6,945 nt of DNA from Bacteroidales bacterium (GTDB lineage: Bacteria; Bacteroidota; Bacteroidia; Bacteroidales; UBA7960): the NCBI GenBank assembly GCA_003557965.1, contig PWND01000184.1, forward strand, positions 1 to 6,945, in the 5' to 3' direction. The stretch's first letter is position 1. The number at the start of each line of letters is the position of its first letter. Positions 1-6,645 of this stretch are shown here, in pieces. A program made the position numbers and the translations under genes. Under the pieces are notes generated by a model. That model was not told the origin of the DNA and ran no database searches. It saw only the letters and a list, made by a program, of their open reading frames with translations.

Positions 1-1
1 C

Positions 2-1231
2 AGTATAAATAGATTTTACATTAATAGTTCTTTGGAAGTTAATGGAAGTATAGAAGTTGATAATGATGTGTATCTAAGAACTGGAATTATAAGAGTACCT
101 GAAACCAGTAGTTTAAGTTTTTTAAGCAATTCTCCTTTCCATGGTTCTTCCAATTTTAATTTAAGCTGGATTGATGGAAAGCTAACAAGAAGATTGGCTT
201 CAGGCAGTTATGGTGATAGTTCTTCTGACAATCTTTTCCCTGTTGGGAAAAATGGCAAGCCTCGTTTTGTACGCTTAAACAACCTGTCTGTAAACAATGC
301 CGACTGGACTGTCGAATACTTCGACAGCACTCCTTCATACTTACTGGATGAAGAAAACGAAGAAGGGCTTGCGCTAATTTCAGAAGTAGAGTACTGGGAA
401 ATAGAAGGACACGGAGGTGGTGAAGCTAACGTTGAATTAAGCTGGGGTGCAGGCAGCTTCCCACAAGATGGAGATACTGACTGGGACTTCGTTGAAAACA
501 CCACAGTTATTGCTAAATATAACGGAGCTGAATGGGTTAACAAAGGTAAAGGAAGCTTCACTAATAATGGAAACGGAACCGGCAGTGTCAGTAGTGGAGA
601 AACTGCAAGCTTTTCATCACATATTTTTACACTTGCTTCAACTGATGGGGATCATCCCCTACCCGTTGAATTCCTGTACTTCGAAGCTTACCTCGACGAC
701 GGCCATGTTATTCTTGAGTGGGCTACTGCTACTGAAAGAAATAACGACTTCTTTACTGTTGAAAGAAGCCGTGACGGATATAATTTCGAAATTGTCGCGG
801 TAATTGCAAGTAAGTCAGAATTTGGCTACAGCAACGAAGTGCTTAATTATTCATCAGTAGATACCGCCCCGCTTGAAGGAAAATCGTATTACAGGATTAA
901 GCAAACAGACTTTGACGGCAAATTTGATTATTCAAATATTGTTGGCATACTGTACCAGAAGCAGGGAGAGGTTGCATTAAACCTTTACCCCAATCCAAAC
1001 AGAGGCGATGAATTTAATATTACACTTAGCGGGCTAAGCAATTTAGAAAATGTTGTGGTGTCTGTAATTGACCTTTACGGAAAAACAGTGCATACAGAAT
1101 TTGTAAATGCCGACTATAACGGAAACCTGGTTAGAAAAGTACGCCCCAACAGAAGGCTTTCAACAGGGGTTTATATTATCACAGTATCAACCCGGACAGA
1201 AAGATTCACCTCAAGAATGGTAGTCAACTAA
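2..1231 (+). CDS. Secreted/surface protein with T9SS type A C-terminal sorting domain (5' truncated)
   Basis: The frame is open from base 2 with no stop upstream, so the gene begins before the window. A TTG at 32 is only an internal Leu codon and not a convincing start. About 409 codons are visible. The first ~210 residues are rich in Ser, Asn, Gly and Asp with no recognisable enzyme motif (IDGKLTRRL and FPVGKNGKPRFV stretches). From about 659 to 955 there is the FN3-like module common in Bacteroidota exported proteins (LPVEFLYFEA, LEWATATERNNDFFTVERS, YYRIKQTDFDGKFDYSNIV). From about 971 to 1228 there is a typical T9SS type A tail: the LNLYPNPNRG motif, a beta-rich middle with VIDLYGK, and a GVYIITV strand ending in RMVVN. 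Proteins of this type cross the outer membrane by T9SS, lose the tail, and are anchored at the surface or released. The specific role (adhesin, structural or part of an enzyme) cannot be told because the N-terminus is missing. The T9SS call is firm; the function is unknown. Confidence 0.93.
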   Translation, partial: SINRFYINSSLEVNGSIEVDNDVYLRTGIIRVPETSSLSFLSNSPFHGSSNFNLSWIDGKLTRRLASGSYGDSSSDNLFPVGKNGKPRFVRLNNLSVNNADWTVEYFDSTPSYLLDEENEEGLALISEVEYWEIEGHGGGEANVELSWGAGSFPQDGDTDWDFVENTTVIAKYNGAEWVNKGKGSFTNNGNGTGSVSSGETASFSSHIFTLASTDGDHPLPVEFLYFEAYLDDGHVILEWATATERNNDFFTVERSRDGYNFEIVAVIASKSEFGYSNEVLNYSSVDTAPLEGKSYYRIKQTDFDGKFDYSNIVGILYQKQGEVALNLYPNPNRGDEFNITLSGLSNLENVVVSVIDLYGKTVHTEFVNADYNGNLVRKVRPNRRLSTGVYIITVSTRTERFTSRMVVN

Positions 1232-1266
1232 GTTTTGGCTTTTTGATATTGCTGAAAATCAAAATA

Positions 1267-1312
1267 AAATCCGGCAAAGCGGCCGTAAGCTGCTTTGCCG
1301 GATTTCGTTTTT
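1267..1312. terminator. Bidirectional Rho-independent terminator between convergent genes
   Basis: AAATCCGGCAAAGC (1267-1280) is perfectly complementary to 1292-1305, giving 14 bp. The stem can extend by G-T, G-C and C-G pairs (1281-1283 with 1289-1291), leaving a 5-nt loop at 1284-1288. On the + strand it is followed by CG and five T (1308-1312), 35 bases after the stop of the T9SS gene. On the - strand it is followed by a T-rich run (ATTTTATTTTGATTTT), so it can also end the epimerase transcript, whose stop codon (1311-1313) lies in the + strand T-tract. Confidence 0.9.
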
Positions 1313-2486
1313 AAAAATATAATATTTCTCTCAGGCAGCGTTCTGCTGTTTTGCCATCCCATAATGCAGGACGCGAAGGCCTGCGGGGTGTAGCTATAGC
1401 AAGTTTGTATTCTTCACGCAGCTTTTGAATGTTGTTGCCAACAAGCACACTAACGCCTCCATAGGTTGTTAATGTAACCGGCCTTTCCGTATTCCATCGC
1501 ATTGTTATGCAAGGTGTTCCCAAAACCGTACACTCTTCTTGTAAACCGCCACTGTCAGTTATTACCAGCCTGGCTTCCATGTTTAACCTCAGCATTTCTT
1601 TGTATCCCAAAGGATTCAATAAAACAAAACCCGGGTTTCGCTTTACTTTCTCCCACAGGCCAAAAAGTTTAAGGTTTTTTAGTGTACGGGGATGTATTGG
1701 CCATAGCAACGTAACATCTTTTACCACTTCATCGCATAAGAAATTCGTTATTTCTTTTAAACACTGCATATCATCCACATTAGACGGCCGGTGAAGTGTT
1801 AGTACTCCATAGTTGAAATTCTGCGGAATCTCAGGTGGGATAAAACGGCCTTCAATAGGTGGGTTGAATAAATGATTTTTTATCATCATTTCTTCAATAT
1901 TAATCTTTTCAGCTTCCGGCCTGAAATTCTCAAGAGTATCTATCATAATATTACCCACAAACTTTATCTTCCTTTCATCAGCCCCTTCTTTGCGAAGGTT
2001 CTCTGATGCAATGGTGTCAGGGGTTAATAACAAATCCGAAACACTATCAGTAACAATACGGTTTATTTCTTCCGGCATTTTCTTATCCCCTGACCTTAGT
2101 CCGGCTTCAATATGACAGCATTTAATCCATTCTTTTTTTGCAGTAACAGAACATGCAAGTGTTGCATTTACATCCCCAACAACCACAACCCAGTCAGGAT
2201 TATACTCTTTAACAGCTTTTTCAAAAGCAATCATAGTTTGCCCAACCTGTTCGGCATGTGTTCCCGAACCAACTTCCAGGTTAATATCCGGGTGAGGAAT
2301 TTCAAGGTCTTTAAAAAACTGTTCCGACATTCTCACATCATAATGCTGGCCTGTATGAACTAATACATGATCAATTTTTTTATCTTTACTGCTACTATAT
2401 TTCTGATTATGCTTATGCACCTCTTTAATAAAAGGAGCTATCTTTATAAAATTAGGCCTTGCACCAACTACAGAGAGAATCTTCAT
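1311..2486 (-). CDS. wecB: UDP-N-acetylglucosamine 2-epimerase (non-hydrolysing)
   Basis: Cytoplasmic enzyme that interconverts UDP-GlcNAc and UDP-ManNAc, a precursor for capsule, O-antigen or other surface polysaccharides. Its 391 residues compare with about 375 for E. coli WecB. Family motifs appear in order: GARPNFIKIAP at 8-18 (R10, K15), HTGQHYD at 44-50, GDVNATLA at 104-111 (D105), HIEAGLRS at 125-132 (E127), PEEINR at 138-143, LHRPSNVDD at 231-239 (H232), PIHPRT at 263-268, DSGGLQEE at 311-318, RWNTERPVT at 330-338 and a C-terminal WDGKTAER. The catalytic Asp, Glu and His positions expected for this family are all kept, so the enzyme should be active. The ATG (2484-2486) directly starts the conserved KILSVVGARPN strand, which fixes the start; there is no strong Shine-Dalgarno. 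It is convergent with the T9SS gene and divergent from the small secreted gene, with no co-oriented partner in view. No UDP-ManNAc dehydrogenase or glycosyltransferase is visible, so the glycan it feeds is unknown. Confidence 0.95.
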   Translation of the reverse strand: MKILSVVGARPNFIKIAPFIKEVHKHNQKYSSSKDKKIDHVLVHTGQHYDVRMSEQFFKDLEIPHPDINLEVGSGTHAEQVGQTMIAFEKAVKEYNPDWVVVVGDVNATLACSVTAKKEWIKCCHIEAGLRSGDKKMPEEINRIVTDSVSDLLLTPDTIASENLRKEGADERKIKFVGNIMIDTLENFRPEAEKINIEEMMIKNHLFNPPIEGRFIPPEIPQNFNYGVLTLHRPSNVDDMQCLKEITNFLCDEVVKDVTLLWPIHPRTLKNLKLFGLWEKVKRNPGFVLLNPLGYKEMLRLNMEARLVITDSGGLQEECTVLGTPCITMRWNTERPVTLTTYGGVSVLVGNNIQKLREEYKLAIATPRRPSRPALWDGKTAERCLREILYF

Positions 2487-2657
2487 TTCAGAAAACTTTT
2501 ATTACACGCTTATACGTATTTTTTTAAAAAGAGTTATTCTTATATTGTCTTGGCCAACTTTTTACTTTTTACAAGGCTTGAAAAGAAAAATGATTTTTGT
2601 AGTTCATGGTAGTGTTTAGCTCCCTTGCCAAAATGTTTTAATATTAACAAAAACCGT

Positions 2658-2671
2658 TTAAGTCCACTTAA
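2658..2671. repeat. Short palindrome TTAAGT-CC-ACTTAA
   Basis: A perfect 6-bp inverted repeat with a 2-bp spacer in the divergent intergenic region. It lies between an ACCGTTTAA copy (2653-2661) and the ACCGTCATT copy (2671-2679), and overlaps both slightly. It could be an operator half-site pair, but a 12-bp AT-rich dyad can arise by chance. Confidence 0.35.
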
Positions 2672-2706
2672 CCGTCATTCAACAATAAAAATTCGTCACT
2701 CATAAA
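2671..2706 (+). promoter_or_regulatory. Putative LytTR-type direct-repeat binding site
   Basis: ACCGTCATTCA (2671-2681) and TTCGTCACTCA (2692-2702) are near-identical direct repeats exactly 21 bp apart, about two helical turns, separated by an AT-rich linker. LytTR regulators such as AgrA and AlgR bind paired ~9-bp direct repeats with about 12 bp between them, so the geometry fits. A weaker related copy, ACCGTTTAA, is at 2653-2661. The pair ends just upstream of the predicted -33 region of the small secreted protein gene, where an activator would be expected. A LytTR regulator is encoded about 3.2 kb downstream. The assignment rests on pattern and context only. Confidence 0.55.
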
Positions 2707-2712
2707 GAATAG

Positions 2713-2744
2713 TTTTACCAGGCTCCAAAATAAATGCAATTTTG
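2713..2744 (+). promoter_or_regulatory. Possible Bacteroidota promoter for the small secreted protein gene
   Basis: CAATTTTG (2737-2744) matches the -7 consensus TAnnTTTG except for the first base. TTTT (2713-2716) lies 20 bp upstream at the place of the -33 TTTG but lacks its G. A weak -33 box right after the direct repeats would suit an activator-dependent promoter. Transcription would start near 2750, giving a leader of about 20-25 nt before the ATG at 2773. Confidence 0.4.
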
Positions 2745-2772
2745 AACTACAAACCTTCAAAAACTTAAAAAA

Positions 2773-3093
2773 ATGAAAAAGCTAAACATTACAATCGCAC
2801 TGGTATTATTTTTATCATTTTCTGCCTTCGCAAGCGGAAATTACTCTACATTATTCTTCAAAACTCTCGACGGCATTCAGCTATACATAAATGTATATGC
2901 AGAAGAGGAAGTTGATGAGGCATTACCTCTTTATGATAATAATGAATCTGTTTTATCATCACACAAGCCTGCTATAACTTTAAGCGGAGAAACATTTGAT
3001 CTTTCAGGCATAAGCATTCCTGAAGAAGAGATTGAAGAAACAATTGACACACAGGCTATCTTCAGGGAATATGCAGGTACGTTAGACATTTAA
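2773..3093 (+). CDS. Small acidic secreted protein, function unknown
   Basis: 106 residues. The first 20 form a classic Sec signal peptide: MKK, a hydrophobic core (ITIALVLFLSFS) and an AFA cleavage box, predicted cut after A20. There is no lipobox Cys and no Cys at all. The mature ~86 residues hold 18 Asp/Glu against only 3 Lys/Arg. They include two acidic patches, AEEEVDEALPLYD (about 43-55) and PEEEIEETIDTQ (about 83-94), each following a hydrophobic beta-like stretch. No known domain is recognised. The size, signal peptide and lack of a T9SS tail suggest a periplasmic or released protein. ATG 2773 is the only sensible start, since it places the signal peptide at the N-terminus. The gene has its own upstream repeat-bearing promoter region. 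No clear terminator follows, so some transcripts may read on into the kinase operon. Its place next to a membrane sensor kinase makes it a candidate signal, accessory or output protein of that system; this is inference. Confidence 0.85.
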   Translation: MKKLNITIALVLFLSFSAFASGNYSTLFFKTLDGIQLYINVYAEEEVDEALPLYDNNESVLSSHKPAITLSGETFDLSGISIPEEEIEETIDTQAIFREYAGTLDI

Positions 3094-3111
3094 GTGGCAT
3101 AGCATAATCTG

Positions 3112-3122
3112 TTACCCGGTAA
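3112..3122. repeat. Short palindrome TTACC-C-GGTAA
   Basis: A perfect 5-bp inverted repeat around a central C, 19 bases after the stop of the small secreted gene and about 20 bp upstream of the predicted -33 box of the kinase operon. It could be an operator. It is too short and has no T-run, so it is not a terminator. Confidence 0.3.
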
Positions 3123-3142
3123 TTTGCAAAAAATCAGCTTTG

Positions 3143-3175
3143 TTGGCAATATAAAAGATTTAGGTGTTAAATTTG
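3143..3175 (+). promoter_or_regulatory. Predicted promoter of the kinase-regulator operon (TTG / TAnnTTTG)
   Basis: TAAATTTG at 3168-3175 is a full match to the Bacteroidota -7 consensus TAnnTTTG. TTG at 3143-3145 lies 22 bp upstream, within the usual spacing to the -33 element. Transcription would start about 3180-3183, leaving a leader of about 80 nt before the kinase ATG at 3263. This is the best promoter match seen in the window's non-coding DNA. Confidence 0.6.
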
Positions 3176-3179
3176 CACT

Positions 3180-3226
3180 AAGGCTGTTATAAAAAAGTTC
3201 TGCTTTTTTCAGAAGCTAACAACCTT
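3180..3226 (+). promoter_or_regulatory. Hairpin in the 5' leader of the kinase operon
   Basis: The outer arms 3180-3189 and 3217-3226 pair at 9 of 10 positions (AAGGCTGTTA with TAACAACCTT, one C-A mismatch). Inside, AAAAAAG (3191-3197) pairs perfectly with CTTTTTT (3203-3209) around a TTCTG loop. The structure begins almost exactly at the predicted transcription start, so most of it would sit at the 5' end of the mRNA. It could stabilise the transcript, act as a binding site, or partly stop read-through from the upstream gene. It lacks a G+C-rich stem followed by a T-run, so a plain terminator is unlikely. Confidence 0.4.
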
Positions 3227-3262
3227 AACAAATACACAAGCATTAACAATGATAATAATTAT

Positions 3263-5878
3263 ATGGTGAATTCAAATATCAAAATCCCCAACGAGCTTTT
3301 ACAGGAAGAGCGTTTAAAAGGAGCCCGCTTATCTGTTTATTTCAGGTGGGCTTTTATTGCATTATTGACAGTGCTGCTGTCAGTTCAGTTTTTTCTTGGG
3401 CATACTGATGTTTCAAGGCATGCTTTAATACTGCTTTTTGCATACCTGGTTTCAAATAGTATTTTTCATTATGCCATAATCAAAAAATACGACCCGAGTT
3501 ATTTGAAATATGTGAGTGCTACATTTGATATTGTTGTTATTTGTTACCACATCTACGGGATGGCTATCATGTCTGATTATACGGCTGTATCTGCTGCAGC
3601 CACAATTTTCTTCCTGCCCGTATTTTTCCTTATTTATACTTTCAGGCTCAACAGGGGTTTGTTGATTTATTTGATAATTATTGCCCTGGCAGGTTACAAC
3701 CTCATATATTTCGCCAGCTATTTTCAACAACCTGATTTATATAATGAATATCTTTCACTATCACCTGTTTCACAAATTTTTAAATCATTTTATATTGCAT
3801 TTATTGGCCTGTTATGCATATACATGCAAATATCCGTCCTGAATTTTCTTGGCAAACAACTAATGCAAGCTGGTGAAAAGGCAAAGCTGGATACAGAAGT
3901 TAAAATAGCGCAGAAAAAAAACGAATATGCTCAAAAGTTGATAGAAAAAGAAAAAGTTTTAAATAAAGAACTGGCTGATGAAATCCGCAAAAAGGATGAA
4001 CTTGCCACCCAGCTAAAAGAGAGTAAAGAGCAAATGAAAAGCATAGTGTCAAATTTACTTGGTTTTACATATAGATGTAAGCCCGATGAAGATTGGACAA
4101 TGCTTTTTGTAAGTGAACAGATTGAAGATGTTTGCGGCTATAAACCGGAATGTTTTACTGAGCAGGGTAATTTCTCTTTTTCATCGTTGATTTATGCAGA
4201 AGATGCTGATTTTGTGAAACAACAGGTTGCAGATGCCACTGAAGACAAAAAGCAGTTTGACTTTGAATACAGGATAAAGCACAGAAACGGCAATATTGTT
4301 TGGGTGCACGAAGCAGGGCGTGGTGTTTATGATAATAATGGGAAAATGCTTTATATAGATGGCATTATTACGGATATCACAATTAAAAAGCAGGCTGAAT
4401 TAGAATTGGAAGAAACGCAGGATCTTATAAATAACCTGATGTCTAACCTTGTAGGAGCTGTTTCGAGATGCTTGTATGATGAAAACTTTACTGTTAAGTA
4501 CTATAGTGATAAGATTTTTGATATTACAGGCTATTATGCTACTGATTTGATTGATAATAAGAAAGTTTGTTTTGCCGACCTTATACACAAAGATGATATT
4601 GAAACTGTCAGGCATTATATTGAGGAATGTGTTAACAGCAATACACAATATTCCATAGAGTATAGATTGATTCATAAGAAAGGCCATGTAGTCTGGGTGC
4701 ATGAAAACGGCAAGCCTGTTTACGACAAGGAAGGCAATGTTGTATATCTTGACGGAATTACAACTGACATTACAGAGAAAAAAGAAAAAGAAACAGCACT
4801 TAAAATTGCTGAAGAGAAGTTTAAGAAAATAGTTGAAACTTCACCGGTTGCGATAAGTTTTGCATACTTAGATGGCGAGATTAGTTTTGTGAATGATACT
4901 TTCACAAAATTATTCGGATACACTTTGGATGACGTCCCAAATCTTGACGTATATTTTGAAAAAATATATGCCGATGAAAATTACAGAAATGAAGTTGCAA
5001 AGATATGGGCTGCTTCTATTGAAGAGGGTAATGAAAACAAAGGCAAAATTAAACCTAAAGAAGTTATAATGACATGTAAGGACGGATCAGAAAAACATGT
5101 TATTGCATATACTGCCCTGCTGGAAAACGGCTATTTGGCAATTTTTCATGACATAACAGATCTTAAAGCCGCCGAGTCATCCTTAAGCAAAGCAAAAGCT
5201 GAGCTTGAAGCATTAAATGCAAGCCTTGAAAAAGAAGTGGAAGAAAGAACAGCACAGCTTACGGCTGCCAATACCCAACTGTTTAAGCTTCAAAAGGAAA
5301 ACCTGCAATCGCAGTTTGAAGTCCTCAAACAACAGGTTAACCCTCACTTCCTGTTTAACAGCCTTAATGTGCTTACATCATTGATTAAGGTTGACCCTGA
5401 CCTTGCAGAAAAGTTTACTGAAAGGCTGTCAAAAGTATATCGTTATGTGCTTGAAAACAAGGAAAAGGAACTTGTTACACTTTCATCTGAAATGGAATTT
5501 CTAAGAGCATACGTGTTTTTGCTTGATATCAGGTTTGCCAATAAAGTATTCGTTAAAATCAACTTTGATGAGCATGAAGTGGATGCGTATGTGATTCCTT
5601 TGGCTTTACAGCTTCTGATTGAAAATGCAATAAAACACAATACATTCTCTAAAAAAAGCCCTCTGTATGTTGAGCTGTTTATTGATAATAATGACTACCT
5701 GCATGTAGTCAACAACCTGCAAAACAGGGATACACAAATGAATTCGACAGGAATAGGCCTGGCTAATATTACAAAGCGATACGCTTTGTTGTGTAATATA
5801 GAGCCTGTATTTGAAATATCCGGCAACAGTTTCATTGCCAAAATACCACTGATATATAAACAAAATAACAACTTATAA
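3263..5878 (+). CDS. Six-TM, triple-PAS sensor histidine kinase (LytS/YehU-type, His_kinase family)
   Basis: 871-residue inner-membrane sensor that should phosphorylate the response regulator encoded 2 bases downstream. Residues about 27-195 hold six hydrophobic segments (near 27-45, 53-72, 84-103, 108-127, 132-152, 173-195). A charged coiled coil follows at about 200-258. Three PAS/PAC units lie at about 256-377, 386-509 and 516-637; the first two are close duplicates. A second coiled coil (about 637-690) leads to the His_kinase motif QQVNPHFLFNSLN with phospho-acceptor H695. The ATPase part shows the N-box LLIENAIKHN (N788) and a G-box STGIGLANI (828-836), and lacks a clear DxGxG D-box, as is usual in the LytS group. 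The six-helix region is not a family I can name; the ligand is unknown. PAS units may bind haem, flavin or small metabolites, but no diagnostic residue stands out. ATG 3263 is chosen because the next in-frame Met is residue 100, inside the membrane domain; no Shine-Dalgarno is seen. All key catalytic motifs are intact. Confidence 0.93.
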   Translation: MVNSNIKIPNELLQEERLKGARLSVYFRWAFIALLTVLLSVQFFLGHTDVSRHALILLFAYLVSNSIFHYAIIKKYDPSYLKYVSATFDIVVICYHIYGMAIMSDYTAVSAAATIFFLPVFFLIYTFRLNRGLLIYLIIIALAGYNLIYFASYFQQPDLYNEYLSLSPVSQIFKSFYIAFIGLLCIYMQISVLNFLGKQLMQAGEKAKLDTEVKIAQKKNEYAQKLIEKEKVLNKELADEIRKKDELATQLKESKEQMKSIVSNLLGFTYRCKPDEDWTMLFVSEQIEDVCGYKPECFTEQGNFSFSSLIYAEDADFVKQQVADATEDKKQFDFEYRIKHRNGNIVWVHEAGRGVYDNNGKMLYIDGIITDITIKKQAELELEETQDLINNLMSNLVGAVSRCLYDENFTVKYYSDKIFDITGYYATDLIDNKKVCFADLIHKDDIETVRHYIEECVNSNTQYSIEYRLIHKKGHVVWVHENGKPVYDKEGNVVYLDGITTDITEKKEKETALKIAEEKFKKIVETSPVAISFAYLDGEISFVNDTFTKLFGYTLDDVPNLDVYFEKIYADENYRNEVAKIWAASIEEGNENKGKIKPKEVIMTCKDGSEKHVIAYTALLENGYLAIFHDITDLKAAESSLSKAKAELEALNASLEKEVEERTAQLTAANTQLFKLQKENLQSQFEVLKQQVNPHFLFNSLNVLTSLIKVDPDLAEKFTERLSKVYRYVLENKEKELVTLSSEMEFLRAYVFLLDIRFANKVFVKINFDEHEVDAYVIPLALQLLIENAIKHNTFSKKSPLYVELFIDNNDYLHVVNNLQNRDTQMNSTGIGLANITKRYALLCNIEPVFEISGNSFIAKIPLIYKQNNNL

Positions 5879-5880
5879 TT

Positions 5881-6645
5881 ATGAAAGTAGTAATAATAGA
5901 AGATGAAGCCCTTGCTTCAGAGCGACTAAAAAAAATGGTTTTGTCGTACGACAAAAATATTGAAGTTTTAGCTCAGCTTGAATCCGTTGAGGAATCTATA
6001 GAGTGGTTTGAAAACAACCCTCATCCTGAATTGATATTTTTAGATATACACCTGGAAGATGATTTGAGTTTTGCAATTTTTGAAAAGGTAAAAATCAACA
6101 GCTCAATAATTTTTACAACTGCCTTTGATGAATATGCAATAAAAGCGTTTAAGCTAAGAAGCATTGATTATTTGCTAAAGCCAATTGTTCAGGAAGAACT
6201 TAATGCAGCTTTGAAAAAGTATAGCGAACTGAAGGCTGATGCCTCTGTTGATAAAGATTTTCACAAATTATATGATTTAATTGTTAAGAAAGATGCAAGC
6301 TATCGGGAAAGGTTCTCAGTGAGGGTAGGACAAAAGATAAAAACGTTTGCCACCTCTGATATAGGATATTTTAAGAGCGAGGGAGGTTATACATCAGCAT
6401 ATCTTTTTGACGGAAACTCATATTATGTTGATTTAAGCCTTGATGCTTTAAGCAGTGAGCTTGACCCCAGTAAGTTTTTCAGAATTAATCGTCAAATGCT
6501 TGTGGCTCTTGATGCAATTAAAGAAGTTCACATTTACTCTACAAACAGGTTAAAACTTGATTTAATGCCCAAACCGGATGATATAGTCCTGGTGAGTATT
6601 GATAAAGTCACACCATTTAAAAAATGGCTTGAAGGGAGAGAATAG
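5881..6645 (+). CDS. LytTR-family DNA-binding response regulator
   Basis: 254 residues, the usual length for LytR/AlgR-type regulators. The receiver domain (1-118) has the acidic pair E7-D8, phospho-acceptor D55 in LIFLDIHLED, T79/T80 in FTTAFDEYAIKAF and K100 in DYLLKPI, so it should accept a phosphate. A linker (about 119-143) leads to the LytTR domain (about 145-250), with VRVGQKIKTFATSDIGYF, SEGGYTSAYLFDG, the signature FFRINRQMLVALDAI and a final VTPFKKWL. LytTR domains bind short direct repeats in promoter DNA. The gene starts 2 bases after the kinase stop, so the two are co-transcribed and translationally linked, and form a cognate pair. Likely targets in view are the direct-repeat sites upstream of 2773 and of 6917. 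No obvious terminator follows the stop. Confidence 0.95.
   Translation: MKVVIIEDEALASERLKKMVLSYDKNIEVLAQLESVEESIEWFENNPHPELIFLDIHLEDDLSFAIFEKVKINSSIIFTTAFDEYAIKAFKLRSIDYLLKPIVQEELNAALKKYSELKADASVDKDFHKLYDLIVKKDASYRERFSVRVGQKIKTFATSDIGYFKSEGGYTSAYLFDGNSYYVDLSLDALSSELDPSKFFRINRQMLVALDAIKEVHIYSTNRLKLDLMPKPDDIVLVSIDKVTPFKKWLEGRE

Noticed and set aside
32..34. TTG as the start codon of the first gene
   Set aside because: The same frame stays open to base 2 and there is no signal peptide after the TTG, which a T9SS cargo must have; the real start is outside the window.
208..561. 117-codon open frame on the - strand inside the T9SS gene
   Set aside because: It lies wholly within a well-supported gene, and its Ser/Pro/Leu-rich translation has no domain; it is the antisense shadow of a Ser/Asn-rich coding region.
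447..803. 118-codon open frame on the + strand overlapping the T9SS gene
   Set aside because: It overlaps the clear FN3-like and beta-rich coding sequence in another frame and shows no family motif.
2487..2640. A promoter for the epimerase gene on the - strand
   Set aside because: No sequence here matches TAnnTTTG on the - strand with a properly spaced TTG, so no position can be supported.
3112..3122. TTACCCGGTAA as a terminator of the small secreted gene
   Set aside because: The 5-bp stem would leave a one-base loop, and no T-run follows.
3249..3269. Six-codon upstream open frame (MIIIIW, stop TGA) overlapping the kinase start
   Set aside because: It could couple translation to the kinase ATG at 3263, but a frame this short in AT-rich leader DNA is expected by chance and has no ribosome site.
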